A stretch of 64,000 nucleotides of DNA from positions 230,226-294,225 of the forward strand of contig NZ_FNDB01000003.1 in the NCBI RefSeq assembly GCF_900099915.1, in the 5' to 3' direction. Shown in pieces: positions 27,605-36,225 of the stretch (the first letter of the stretch is position 1; each line of letters starts with the position of its first letter). The translations under genes and the position numbers were made by a program. The notes under the pieces are model-generated. The model was not told where the DNA came from. It saw only the letters and a list, made by a program, of their open reading frames with translations, and searched no databases. The DNA is from Flavobacterium omnivorum. Lineage in GTDB: Bacteria > Bacteroidota > Bacteroidia > Flavobacteriales > Flavobacteriaceae.

Positions 27605-28058
27605 GCGTACTCCTTTACTGTTTAAAATACAAGATACTATAAAAACTAATGCTCTTATTAATTTCAAACTACAAATTACAATTGAAATTTTTACGCTAGA
27701 ATTCGAGCGCAGTACTATTAATGATAAAGAACTTAGAAAAACACCTTATTTATTGGCGAATAACAACTGTTTTAAAAAAGGCAGTACACTCTAAAATAAG
27801 GCTTTAACCTGCAGCCATAAAAGATAAAAACAGCCAAAAATTTACAAAAACGAATACTATTTATTTCATAATTTTTGGATTAAAAAAAAAATTTTGATGA
27901 AAATAATCTGCTAAACAACAATCTTTAAATCTTAAATATTTTATTATTAGATACTTATACGGTATTTTCTATTATTTACACCTCTTACTAATAAGCACGT
28001 GTTCCATCTTCAAGACTACAGCTCCTTTGCAACCGATACTACCGCACTTGATTTGATG

Positions 28059-28066
28059 TATTTTTG
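28059..28066 (+). promoter_or_regulatory. Promoter -7 box of L,D-transpeptidase paralogue 2
   Basis: TATTTTTG matches TAnnTTTG 40 nt before the ATG. The rest of 27605-28106 shows no gene or clear repeat. Confidence 0.5.
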
Positions 28067-28106
28067 TACTGCCAACCATCCATTCTTCACGAATTAAAAA
28101 TGAATC

Positions 28107-29684
28107 ATGAAAAAATTATTTTCCCTATTATTCGTTGTTGTTTTTACACTACTGTTTACTGTTGTTTCTTGCAAAAAGAAAAATAAAGAGGTTGCGATGG
28201 CACCAACGCGTTTAAACGAAATCGAAAAACCTTTTGACAGTACTCAAATTGGGACCTTCTTTGGTAAATATCCAAAGCTAAAAAACTATCGAGGCGATGT
28301 TGAGCAATTGTACCGCAAACATGAATTTCATTATATCTGGTTTGATAAGGACGGCCTAAATGAATTTGCTGGTTTACTTTACAACAAAGTAAATAGCATG
28401 AATCTGGAAGGAATTGAAACCGCCATTCCCTACAAAGAAAAATTAGACGATATCTACGATAATCCGGATGACAATCAAAAGGCTAGTATTGAAACGGAGT
28501 TACTGAGCTCTGCCCTGTACTTTTTTTATGCTGATAAAGTATATGATGGAATCGACATTCAGAAAACAAAAGATTTAGGTTGGTTTTTACCTCGAAAAAG
28601 ACAATCTTACGTAAATTACCTAGATTCATTGTTAATCAATCCTACGTTAATTAACAAAGAAGAAAAGGGTGTTTTGAAGCAATATTTCCTTTTAAAAGAT
28701 GTTTTACAGGAATACCGCAAAATAGAAAAAAAAGGCGGGTGGAAAGCGATTGCACTTGATCCAAATGTTAAATCCTATAAACCTGGCGACAGCGCCACTG
28801 CCATTGCGCAAATCAGAACGCGTTTGTTTATCACGAATGATATGTCCCGAGATTCAAAAAGTGCTGTGTATGATGCCGAATTAGCGACAGGAATTTTGAA
28901 ATTTAAAAAGAGAAGTGGCAATCTGCTGAACAAAACGATTCTGCCGGAACACATCAATTATATGAATGTTTCAGTTGCGGATCGCATCAAAACTGTTATG
29001 GTCAATATGGAACGTTGTCGATGGATTTCGAATGACATTACCAAATCCAAGGAATTAATTGTTGTCAATATTCCAGCATATGAACTGACTTTTTTCAGAG
29101 ACGGAAAACCGGAATTACGCTCGAAAGTTGTGGTGGGAAAAGCGATGCACAAAACCGTTATTTTTAGTGCGCCAATGAAATATATCGTATTCAGACCGTA
29201 TTGGAATGTGCCAACCAGTATTTTGAAGAAAGAAATTCTTCCTGCCATCGAAAAGAATCCAAATTATTTAGAAGAACATGACATGGAATGGAAAGACAAT
29301 AATGTAAGACAAAGACCCGGACCGGAAAACTCCTTGGGATTAGTGAAGTTTTTATTCCCAAATTCGAATGCGATCTATTTGCATGACACGCCATCCAAAA
29401 GTCTATTTGGCAAGGAAGATCGCGCTTTTAGCCACGGTTGCATTCGTGTCGCCAAGCCAAAGGAACTTGCTGCCATGATTATGAAAGATGACAAGAAATG
29501 GAATCCTGCTAAAATAGAAACTGCAATGAATGGTGGAGAGGAATATTGGTACACGTTAAAAAATAAAATTCCGGTATACATTGGTTATTTTACCGCTTGG
29601 GTAGATGCGGACGGCGTGGTTCATTTCTATGAAGATGTCTATAAAAGAGACGAAGCATTGGCAACATTATTGTTTGATAAATAA
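28107..29684 (+). CDS. L,D-transpeptidase (YcbB/LdtD-like) lipoprotein, paralogue 2
   Basis: 525 residues, same architecture as the protein at 20525 but with a lipobox (VVSC, C22) instead of a simple signal peptide, so it would be membrane-anchored. The YkuD domain carries FSHGCIRVAKPKELA with catalytic C445. Shared blocks with paralogue 1 include YKPGDxxxxIAQIRxRL, VNMERCRWI and NDxRQRPGP-like segments. The two anchoring modes suggest different locations or partners. Ended by a strong terminator. Confidence 0.93.
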   Translation: MKKLFSLLFVVVFTLLFTVVSCKKKNKEVAMAPTRLNEIEKPFDSTQIGTFFGKYPKLKNYRGDVEQLYRKHEFHYIWFDKDGLNEFAGLLYNKVNSMNLEGIETAIPYKEKLDDIYDNPDDNQKASIETELLSSALYFFYADKVYDGIDIQKTKDLGWFLPRKRQSYVNYLDSLLINPTLINKEEKGVLKQYFLLKDVLQEYRKIEKKGGWKAIALDPNVKSYKPGDSATAIAQIRTRLFITNDMSRDSKSAVYDAELATGILKFKKRSGNLLNKTILPEHINYMNVSVADRIKTVMVNMERCRWISNDITKSKELIVVNIPAYELTFFRDGKPELRSKVVVGKAMHKTVIFSAPMKYIVFRPYWNVPTSILKKEILPAIEKNPNYLEEHDMEWKDNNVRQRPGPENSLGLVKFLFPNSNAIYLHDTPSKSLFGKEDRAFSHGCIRVAKPKELAAMIMKDDKKWNPAKIETAMNGGEEYWYTLKNKIPVYIGYFTAWVDADGVVHFYEDVYKRDEALATLLFDK

Positions 29685-29717
29685 AAACACATGCTCTTTT
29701 TCCAGAGAATAACAACA

Positions 29718-29758
29718 AAAAAAATGACACTGTCTTATTTAGACAGTGTCATTTTTTT
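29718..29758. terminator. Bidirectional intrinsic terminator, 18-bp stem
   Basis: AAAAAAATGACACTGTCT (29718-29735), loop TATTT, and the perfect complement at 29741-29758. It lies between the transpeptidase and the convergent hibernation-factor gene. Confidence 0.93.
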
Positions 29759-29778
29759 GTTTGCCAAAAGGCAACTAT

Positions 29779-30093
29779 TTAATATGTTTTCTTTTTTTCG
29801 AAAGTTGTTTCCAACACTTTTTTGATTTTGTCTAAGGCACCGTGAAAGGCTTTTTCAGTAGTATCCGCATGATTGGTCACCGCTACAGGTTGCATATTAT
29901 TTGGTCTTGCTTCGATCAGGCATCGTTTGTCGTTTACGCCACCTTTATCGCTGTTTTCGTCACCAAGGTGTACTTCTAAACGGGTTATTTTATCTTCAAA
30001 ACGTGCTAAAGTCGTTGCTATTTCATCCGCTATATACGCTTTCAAACGTGCGTGTCCTTCTACATTGTTGTCTGTGTTGATTTGTACTGTCAT
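29779..30093 (-). CDS. Ribosome hibernation-promoting factor, HPF/RaiA family
   Basis: 104 residues, short HPF type. MTVQINTDNNVEGHARLKAY opens the beta-alpha fold, and RLEVHLGDENSDKGGVNDKRC and the basic C-terminus KVLETTFEKKKTY follow. Proteins of this family block the decoding centre and inactivate 70S ribosomes in stationary phase. A TAAATTTG box lies on the minus strand at 30128-30121. Confidence 0.9.
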   Translation of the reverse strand: MTVQINTDNNVEGHARLKAYIADEIATTLARFEDKITRLEVHLGDENSDKGGVNDKRCLIEARPNNMQPVAVTNHADTTEKAFHGALDKIKKVLETTFEKKKTY

Positions 30094-30214
30094 GTTTTTA
30101 TTTATTTAATGTTCTATTCTCAAATTTAACGATTGCAGTATGAAAAACCGAACCAATTAATAAAACATTGGGAAAATAAAAGAGAGAATTTATGCTGTTA
30201 ATGAAAGGAATGGA

Positions 30215-30484
30215 TTAACCATTTTCTAAATAATTATAAATGAAGTCATTCTCAGTTTCAAACTCTGAATCAAATTTCAGTACAAAGCGAGAAGTCAATT
30301 TATCAACCCAAATTTCAATTTCTTGTTTTGAATTTAGATTATCCAAAAAAAGCAACTGTGAATTTTCTTCAGAAAAATTATCATCAAAGAACATTGTAAT
30401 GTCTGCTTTGAAAGTGTCAGCATAATTCTCTTCTGTTTGATGGAGAAATTGTTCTAAATATTTGATTTTTTCGAGTCGTGTCAT
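30215..30484 (-). CDS. Small protein of unknown function, divergent from the HTH gene
   Basis: 89 residues from ATG at 30484 (MTRLEKIKYLEQFLHQTEEN); an open extension to 30556 has no clear start. It is acidic (FFDDNFSEENSQLLFLDNL, FDSEFETENDFIYNYLENG) with no motif that I recognise and no signal peptide. It points away from the XRE regulator with only 70 nt between starts, so both may share a control region. It could belong to the adjacent nuclease-helicase module or be an unrelated orphan. Confidence 0.55.
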   Translation of the reverse strand: MTRLEKIKYLEQFLHQTEENYADTFKADITMFFDDNFSEENSQLLFLDNLNSKQEIEIWVDKLTSRFVLKFDSEFETENDFIYNYLENG

Positions 30485-30554
30485 TATTTCAAAGGTATAA
30501 AAACCGGACTGTACTCCGTTGTAATATAGACCACATTTTGTAATATTTGTTAAC

Positions 30555-30761
30555 ATGAATATTAAGCAGAAACTCGGTCTAAAGATAAAAGAGCTAAGAA
30601 AAGCAAAAGGTCTTTCACAAGAGAGACTTGCAAATCTTGCTGAAATTGACAGAACCTATTTACCAACTATTGAAAAAGGCGAAAGAAACGTTTCTATTGA
30701 AGTTGTTGAAAAGTTAGCAAAAGCTCTTGATGTAAGAATTAATGATTTGTTTGATGAATAG
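30555..30761 (+). CDS. XRE-family (Cro/CI) transcriptional regulator
   Basis: 68 residues, essentially one helix-turn-helix domain: KIKELRKAKGLSQERLANLAEIDRTYLPTIEKGERN followed by VEKLAKALDVRINDLFDE. The compact form is typical of regulators of restriction, toxin and defence genes. Its stop overlaps the start of the nuclease-helicase gene by 8 nt (ATGAATAG), so the two are translationally coupled. An AATATTTG promoter-like box lies just upstream. Confidence 0.9.
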   Translation: MNIKQKLGLKIKELRKAKGLSQERLANLAEIDRTYLPTIEKGERNVSIEVVEKLAKALDVRINDLFDE

Positions 30762-32733
30762 AGCTTACTATTCCAATCTCATTGATGCCTTTATTGATGA
30801 AGATTCCCAAACTATTTACGGCAAGATTTCTGGAAGCTACGATTTAGACAAATTATCTATTCAACAAAAAAATGCTTGGATAGCTCAAATAGAAATTCTA
30901 AAAAAAACTGTTTCTGTTTTTAGCGGGAAAATATATTTTGAATTTACTATTCCTAGAATGGGAAAACGAGTTGACAATATATTAATCATTGACAACTGCA
31001 TTTTTGTTTTGGAGTTTAAAATTGGGTCAAATACCTATGACAAGTATGCAACCAACCAAGCTTTTGATTATGGTTTAGATTTGAATAATTTTCACGAAGG
31101 AAGTCATAACAAAATAATCATTCCAATTTTAGTTGCGGATAGAGCAGCTTCTTCAGAAAATATTTACCGTCCTAGTTTTGATAATTTACATGAAACAATT
31201 TACGCGAATTCTAGTAATTTGTCCGAGGTCATTAATGCAACATTATTACATTTTGAAGATACAGAAACAATTGACATCGAATATTGGGAAAATTCAATTT
31301 ACAAGCCGACTCCGACTATAATTGAAGCAGCAACGGCTTTATATAAAAAACATAATGTCAATGAAATTTCAAGAAGTGATTCGGGAGCAGAGAACTTATC
31401 AGTAACATCGGAATGTATTTCTCAAATCATTGATTTTTCAAAAGACAATAATAGAAAATCAATTTGTTTTATTACTGGAGTTCCTGGCGCTGGAAAAACT
31501 TTAGCAGGATTGAATATCGCAAATCTTCGTTCCAATTATAAAGAAGAAGAACACGCTGTATTTCTATCTGGAAACGGACCTTTGGTAGATGTTTTACGTG
31601 AAGCTTTAGCCAGAGACAAAGTAAAAACTGCAAAAGAAGAAAATGAAACAATGACAAAATCTTTGGCATCATCTCAAGTAAAATCATTTATACAAAATAT
31701 CCATCATTTTAGAGACGCTTCTATAAAAGATGAAAAAGCACCAATTGAAAAAGTAACTATTTTTGACGAAGCGCAGAGAGCTTGGACAAAAGAACAAGCT
31801 TCTAATTTTATGAAACGAAATAAAGGAATTGCTGATTTTGATAAATCAGAACCTGAATTCCTTATTGAAGTTATGGACAGACATAAAGATTGGTGCACAA
31901 TAGTTTGTTTAATTGGTGGTGGACAAGAAATTAATACTGGCGAAGCTGGACTGGAGGAATGGATTAGACCATTTTCGGATAAGTTTAATGATTGGGATAT
32001 TTATTATTCCTCAAAAATAATTGAAGATGAAAATTATATTAAAGATCAAAATGCTTTAACAATTCTAAAAAATAGAAAAGCCACAAAAAAAGACGAATTA
32101 CATCTCTCCATTTCATTAAGATCTTTTAGAAGTGCTCAACTATCAAATTTCATTCAAGAAATTATTAACAATGATATTGATAAAGCTAAAAGTATTTATT
32201 ATGATTTTATCAAAAAAGATTATCCAATTAAAATAACCAGAGATTTAGACAAAGCCAGAGATTGGTTAAAAAAATCCGCTAAAGGTTCCGAAAGAACTGG
32301 AGTTGTAGCATCATCAGGTGGAATTCGCTTGAGACCTTTTGGATTAAATGTGAAAGCTAAAATTGATGCCCCAATTTGGTTTTTGAATGATAAAGATGAT
32401 ATTCGTTCTTCTTACTTTTTAGAAGAAGTTGCAACAGAATTTGACATTCAAGGCTTAGAATTAGATTGGACTTGCGTCGCTTGGGATGGTGATTTATTCT
32501 ACGATAATAATCAATGGAACTATAGAAAATTCAAAGGTACAAAGTGGCAAAATATAAATAGTAATGACATTACTAACTATTTAATTAACTCCTACAGAGT
32601 TTTACTTACAAGAGCAAGACAAGGAATGGTAATCTATATTCCATTCGGTAATAATGAAGATATTACAAGACCAACTTTCATGTATGATGGTACTTTTGAT
32701 TTTTTCAAATCATTAGGAATCGAAGAAATTTAG
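30754..32733 (+). CDS. Predicted PD-(D/E)XK nuclease fused to DUF2075 SF1 helicase
   Basis: 659 residues from ATG 30754 (an in-frame ATG lies at 30742). Residues 55-115 look like a PD-(D/E)XK nuclease: E63 (YFEFTIP), D74 (GKRVDNIL), E87-x-K89 (FVLEFKIG) and Q102 (NQAFDYGLDL). The helicase follows: Walker A GVPGAGKT (about 242-249), Walker B IFDEAQRAW (D338), CLIGGGQEINTGEAG, SLRSFRSAQLSNFI, EFDIQGLELDWTCV and motif VI VLLTRARQGM (about 617). DUF2075/Schlafen-like helicases are often found in defence contexts. Coupled to the XRE gene, with a terminator right after. Nuclease activity is inferred from motif spacing only. Confidence 0.8.
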   Translation: MNRAYYSNLIDAFIDEDSQTIYGKISGSYDLDKLSIQQKNAWIAQIEILKKTVSVFSGKIYFEFTIPRMGKRVDNILIIDNCIFVLEFKIGSNTYDKYATNQAFDYGLDLNNFHEGSHNKIIIPILVADRAASSENIYRPSFDNLHETIYANSSNLSEVINATLLHFEDTETIDIEYWENSIYKPTPTIIEAATALYKKHNVNEISRSDSGAENLSVTSECISQIIDFSKDNNRKSICFITGVPGAGKTLAGLNIANLRSNYKEEEHAVFLSGNGPLVDVLREALARDKVKTAKEENETMTKSLASSQVKSFIQNIHHFRDASIKDEKAPIEKVTIFDEAQRAWTKEQASNFMKRNKGIADFDKSEPEFLIEVMDRHKDWCTIVCLIGGGQEINTGEAGLEEWIRPFSDKFNDWDIYYSSKIIEDENYIKDQNALTILKNRKATKKDELHLSISLRSFRSAQLSNFIQEIINNDIDKAKSIYYDFIKKDYPIKITRDLDKARDWLKKSAKGSERTGVVASSGGIRLRPFGLNVKAKIDAPIWFLNDKDDIRSSYFLEEVATEFDIQGLELDWTCVAWDGDLFYDNNQWNYRKFKGTKWQNINSNDITNYLINSYRVLLTRARQGMVIYIPFGNNEDITRPTFMYDGTFDFFKSLGIEEI

Positions 32734-32750
32734 CGAGAGCTCTATTCCAC

Positions 32751-32785
32751 AAAAAAACGCTACTCTTTCGAATAGCGTTTTTTTT
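32751..32785 (+). terminator. Intrinsic terminator (copy 1 of an identical pair)
   Basis: AAAAACGCTA, loop with CTCTTTCGAA, TAGCGTTTTTTTT. Its first 31 nt (32751-32781) are identical to 35586-35616 on the far side of the prolyl oligopeptidase gene. Confidence 0.9.
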
Positions 32786-32806
32786 AAAAATTTATCAATT
32801 TATGAT

Positions 32807-32835
32807 GTGATTGCTTCGTTTCTCGCAATGACAAT
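32807..32835. repeat. Dispersed repeat of the GATTGCTTCG..CGCAATGAC type
   Basis: TGATTGCTTCGTT followed by CTCGCAATGACAAT. I recall near-identical segments scattered between genes of Bacteroidota. It has a short internal complement, ATTGC/GCAAT. Confidence 0.6.
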
Positions 32836-32852
32836 CGTCTAAGAAATCGAAT

Positions 32853-32938
32853 GCCCTAGCCCTGATAGCAGTGAAAATCCTTTATTTCCGCCTTTTCGGC
32901 GGATATAAAGATTGCAACGGATAGCAGGAAATAGCTCC
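32853..32938 (+). ncRNA. Structured intergenic element, possibly Flavo-1-like RNA or repeat
   Basis: It opens GCCCTAGCCCTGATAG and ends GGATAGCAGGAAATAGCTCC, with a central hairpin: CTTTAT-T-TCCGCC, loop TTTTC, GGCGGA-T-ATAAAG (32880-32910). I recall this begin/end pair as a high-copy flavobacterial intergenic element; it may be the published Flavo-1 RNA motif, but I cannot confirm that here. Confidence 0.5.
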
Positions 32939-32939
32939 T

Positions 32940-32959
32940 CCCTTCGACTGCGCTCAGGG
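32940..32959. repeat. REP-like palindrome CCCTTCGACTGCGCTCAGGG
   Basis: 20-nt imperfect palindrome abutting the previous element. The same word is familiar from intergenic regions of many Bacteroidota and cyanobacteria. Confidence 0.65.
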
Positions 32960-32982
32960 TAAAATCGGTATCACAATTGTTG

Positions 32983-35106
32983 TTATTCCAACTCTGGCAA
33001 TAACACCACTCCCATGTTGAATAAGGTAAAGGCCTGAAGATCGACATTTTCCTGAATGGTTGCCGCTACGGATTTTCCGGCGCCGTGTCCTGCATTGATG
33101 TCAATACGGATTAGGGTTGGGTTGGTTCCGGTTTGTTTTTCCTGTAATTCGGCAGCAAACTTGAAACTGTGTGCTGGTACTACTCTATCATCGTGATCGC
33201 CCGTAGTGACCATAGTTGCCGGGTATTGAATCCCTTTTTGTATGTTGTGTACAGGAGAATAGCCTTTGATATAGGTAAACATTTCCTTGCTGTCTTGTGC
33301 TGTTCCATAATCATATGCCCAACCCGCTCCAGCTGTAAAAGTGTGGTAGCGCAACATGTCCATCACGCCCACTGCCGGTAAAGCAACTTTCATTAACTCT
33401 GGTCGCTGTGTCATGGTTGCACCTACAAGCAGTCCTCCGTTTGATCCACCACGAATAGCAAGATACTGCGGAGAGGTATAATTTTGAGCAATTAAATATT
33501 CAGCTGCCGCAATGAAATCATCAAATACATTTTGTTTTTGCATCTTGGTTCCTGCATCGTGCCATTTTTTCCCGTATTCGCCACCACCGCGTAAATTTGG
33601 AACGGCGTAAACGCCTCCATTTTCCATCCAAACTGCATTGGCTATGCTAAAACTTGGTGTCAAACTCACGTTAAATCCTCCATAACCGTACAGCATCGTT
33701 GGATTTGTCCCGTCGAGTTTCAATCCTTTTTTATGGGTGATAATCATCGGGATTTTGGTTCCGTCTTTAGACGTATAAAACACTTGTTTAGACTCGTATA
33801 AATCGCTATTAAAATCTACTTTTCGTTTTTGATATACTGCAGAAATTCCCGTTGCTGGCTCAAATGAAAAGGTAGAACCTGGAGTGATGTAATTCGTGAA
33901 AGAATAATACACGGTTTTCTCTTTTTTCTTTCCGGCAAAACCACCGGCAGTTCCCACGCCTGGCAATTGGATTTCGCGAACTAGTTTCCCCGAATAATCG
34001 TATTGTTTCACTATTGAAACGGCATCTTTCATATAATTCGCAAAGAAATATCCACCACCTGTTGAAGGAGATAAAACGTTCTCAGTTTCTGCAATAAAAT
34101 CTTTCCAGTTTTCTGGTTTTGGATTATTCACATCAACAGTAACGATACGTTTGTTGGGCGCATTTAAGTCGGTTTCTATGAATAATTTACCGCCTTCGTT
34201 TTCGATAATGTTGTTGTCGCTCTTGAAATTATCCACAATAGTCACCATAGGACTGTTGGGTTTAGTCAAATCTTTGATGTACAATTCGTTTCCATAAGTA
34301 GAATTAGACGCTGTGATTACTAGAAAACGATCGTCTTCTGTAACTCCGCCCCCAACATAACGTCGTTTTTGATCGGCACCAAAAATAATTTGATCTACTT
34401 TTTGTGCGGTTCCTAACTTGTGAAAATACAATTTGTGTTGATCTGTTTTTGCTGACAACTCGCTTCCTTTCGGTTTGTCATAACTGGAATAATAGAATCC
34501 TTCATTTCCTTTCCAAGACACGCCACTGAATTTTACATCGACAATAGTGTCTTCAATAATTTTTTGGGTAATGGCATCCATGATGATAACTTTTCTCCAG
34601 TCGCTACCGCCTTCTGAAATAGAGTAGGCCACTTTAGAACCATCTCTAGAGAAATTTAATCCCCCAAGCGATGTGGTTCCGTCTTTAGAAAATGTATTGG
34701 GATCTAAGAATACGGTTTCGGTACCTTTAACATCTTTTCGGTACAAAACGGATTGGTTTTGCAAACCGTTATTTTTATAGTAATACGTAAAATCTCCTTC
34801 TTTGAAAGGCGCTCCTATTTTTTCGTAATTCCACAGTTTTTCCATTCTTGCTTTTAGCAAATCCCGAAATGGAATCTGAGCCAAATAACCATAGGTCACT
34901 TCATTTTGTGCTTTTACCCAAGCACCGGTTTCAGCAGATTTGTCGTCTTCGAGCCAACGGTACGGATCTGGAAGCTTGGTGTCGAAATACACATCAACTG
35001 TCTCTCCTTTATTAGTTATGGGATAGGTTAACGTTTTCGCTTTTTGGTTTTGCCCAAAAGATGCCATTGCAGAAGATACAGCCATTATTAAAAAAGTTTT
35101 TTTCAT
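32983..35106 (-). CDS. Prolyl oligopeptidase, S9A serine peptidase
   Basis: 707 residues. A signal peptide (MKKTFLIMAVSSAMASFGQ) predicts export to the periplasm. The beta-propeller (about 80-420) precedes an alpha/beta hydrolase domain with the nucleophile in RGGSNGGLLVG, the acid in TGDHDDRVVP, and the histidine in INAGHGAGK. TMLYGYGGFNVSLTPSF and NLRGGGEYGKKWHDAG are hallmark S9A blocks. It cleaves after proline in short peptides. It is a single-gene unit framed by two identical terminators and dispersed repeats. Confidence 0.95.
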   Translation of the reverse strand: MKKTFLIMAVSSAMASFGQNQKAKTLTYPITNKGETVDVYFDTKLPDPYRWLEDDKSAETGAWVKAQNEVTYGYLAQIPFRDLLKARMEKLWNYEKIGAPFKEGDFTYYYKNNGLQNQSVLYRKDVKGTETVFLDPNTFSKDGTTSLGGLNFSRDGSKVAYSISEGGSDWRKVIIMDAITQKIIEDTIVDVKFSGVSWKGNEGFYYSSYDKPKGSELSAKTDQHKLYFHKLGTAQKVDQIIFGADQKRRYVGGGVTEDDRFLVITASNSTYGNELYIKDLTKPNSPMVTIVDNFKSDNNIIENEGGKLFIETDLNAPNKRIVTVDVNNPKPENWKDFIAETENVLSPSTGGGYFFANYMKDAVSIVKQYDYSGKLVREIQLPGVGTAGGFAGKKKEKTVYYSFTNYITPGSTFSFEPATGISAVYQKRKVDFNSDLYESKQVFYTSKDGTKIPMIITHKKGLKLDGTNPTMLYGYGGFNVSLTPSFSIANAVWMENGGVYAVPNLRGGGEYGKKWHDAGTKMQKQNVFDDFIAAAEYLIAQNYTSPQYLAIRGGSNGGLLVGATMTQRPELMKVALPAVGVMDMLRYHTFTAGAGWAYDYGTAQDSKEMFTYIKGYSPVHNIQKGIQYPATMVTTGDHDDRVVPAHSFKFAAELQEKQTGTNPTLIRIDINAGHGAGKSVAATIQENVDLQAFTLFNMGVVLLPELE

Positions 35107-35189
35107 TAGATTCTGTTTTAGGTTATTACAAAAATAAGGAATTAGTTAGTGTTGTAAAGGTGGTAAAGTCTTAAATAAAACTAAAAATA

Positions 35190-35584
35190 CTAGTCTTTCG
35201 ATTAGGATTTACTTTCAACAAGAAAACCACTGCTACTTATCTGTTGATAAAATTAAACATATAAGTCATGTAAGTTAAAAAAGCTTGATTAATAAATAAT
35301 TGATTTTAACGATAATTCAACAACTAGGTATATGACTTATATGTTAAATAATTAAATACTTAGGTCATGTAAGTTAAAATCGCTACTCTTTCTAATAACA
35401 TCAGCTTTCAACATGAAAATGACAATTGCTTATATGCGTTATATGTTGATAAAATTAAACATATAAGTCATGTAAGTTAAAAAGCTTGATTAATAAATAA
35501 TTGATTTTAAAGACAATACAACAACTACCCATATGACTTATATGTTGAGAAAATTAAACACTTAAGTTATGTAAGTTAAAAACT
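35190..35584. repeat. Two-unit tandem repeat of about 200 bp with internal palindromes
   Basis: A 66-nt block from 35243 (GTTGATAAAATTAAACATAT..) recurs from 35445 with one indel, a 202-bp period. Each unit then carries TATGACTTATATGTT (35330, 35532), which is antiparallel to the preceding ACATATAAGTCATGTAAGT words. GTCATGTAAGTTAAAA or a variant occurs four times. No reading frame crosses it. Spacing and lack of unique spacers exclude a CRISPR array. Confidence 0.85.
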
Positions 35585-35585
35585 A

Positions 35586-35616
35586 AAAAAAACGCTACTC
35601 TTTCGAATAGCGTTTT
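35586..35616. terminator. Intrinsic terminator (copy 2 of an identical pair)
   Basis: Same 31 nt as 32751-32781: AACGCTA / TAGCGTT stem with A and T tracts. Probably the transcript end of the minus-strand TonB/lipoprotein unit. Confidence 0.85.
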
Positions 35617-35645
35617 CTAGAATGGTTGACATCAGAACGAAGCAC

Positions 35646-36203
35646 TTATTTGACCTGAACCGAATATGTAATTTGTGCGTCCGTTGCTCCACCGGCATTT
35701 GTAATATCTCCCGTTGCAACACCCGCTGCACTTTTAGCTGGTTCGTGTCTCAACACAACCACTATATTTCCAGTTGCTGCTACTGTTCCTGTTTTCAAAG
35801 TAAAAGCCAATCCAATGGGCTTCCCGTTAACATCGGCATCAGTATATGTAAATGCTCCAATTGCTGCTGGTGCCTGAAAAAACAACTGGTGCTCATCGCC
35901 TTCTTCTTTTATTTCCAATGTAATATCATCAACTGGTGACACGGACTCGTTTAAGAAACGTACTGTTCCTGTATACGTTGTGTTCACTATTAAATCTCCC
36001 GAAACAGTAATTACCGGAGCATTTGGTCCGTCTCCATCAAGATCTCTAGAAATCAAAGTTACCGTTTGGCTTCCAGCGGTAAGAGTCGTAGTCACTGTTG
36101 TGATTACTTCTTCCTCATTTACTGCAATTGGATCGTCGTTAGTACAAGATGAAAAGGTGAATACTGATACTAATGCGATTGCTATAATTTTTGAATTTTT
36201 CAT
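35646..36203 (-). CDS. TonB-receptor-associated lipoprotein
   Basis: 185 residues, lipobox FSSC (C20). The mature protein is predicted beta-sandwich: EEVITTVTTTLTAGSQTVTL, VTGTVRFLNES-like strands and IEEGDEHQLFF-type acidic/His segment (IKEEGDEHQLFFQAP), which could bind a metal. Its stop is near the terminator copy and it lies 22 nt after the TonB receptor, so the two are almost certainly co-transcribed. I recall this lipoprotein next to the same receptor in other flavobacteria. Function unknown. Confidence 0.75.
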   Translation of the reverse strand: MKNSKIIAIALVSVFTFSSCTNDDPIAVNEEEVITTVTTTLTAGSQTVTLISRDLDGDGPNAPVITVSGDLIVNTTYTGTVRFLNESVSPVDDITLEIKEEGDEHQLFFQAPAAIGAFTYTDADVNGKPIGLAFTLKTGTVAATGNIVVVLRHEPAKSAAGVATGDITNAGGATDAQITYSVQVK

Positions 36204-36225
36204 TTTATTGTTTTTTGTTTACTTT

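Noticed and set aside
35190..35584. Possible CRISPR array because of recurring words
   Set aside because: Spacing is irregular (four word copies in two ~202-bp units), the intervening sequence is itself repeated, and no cas genes are near.
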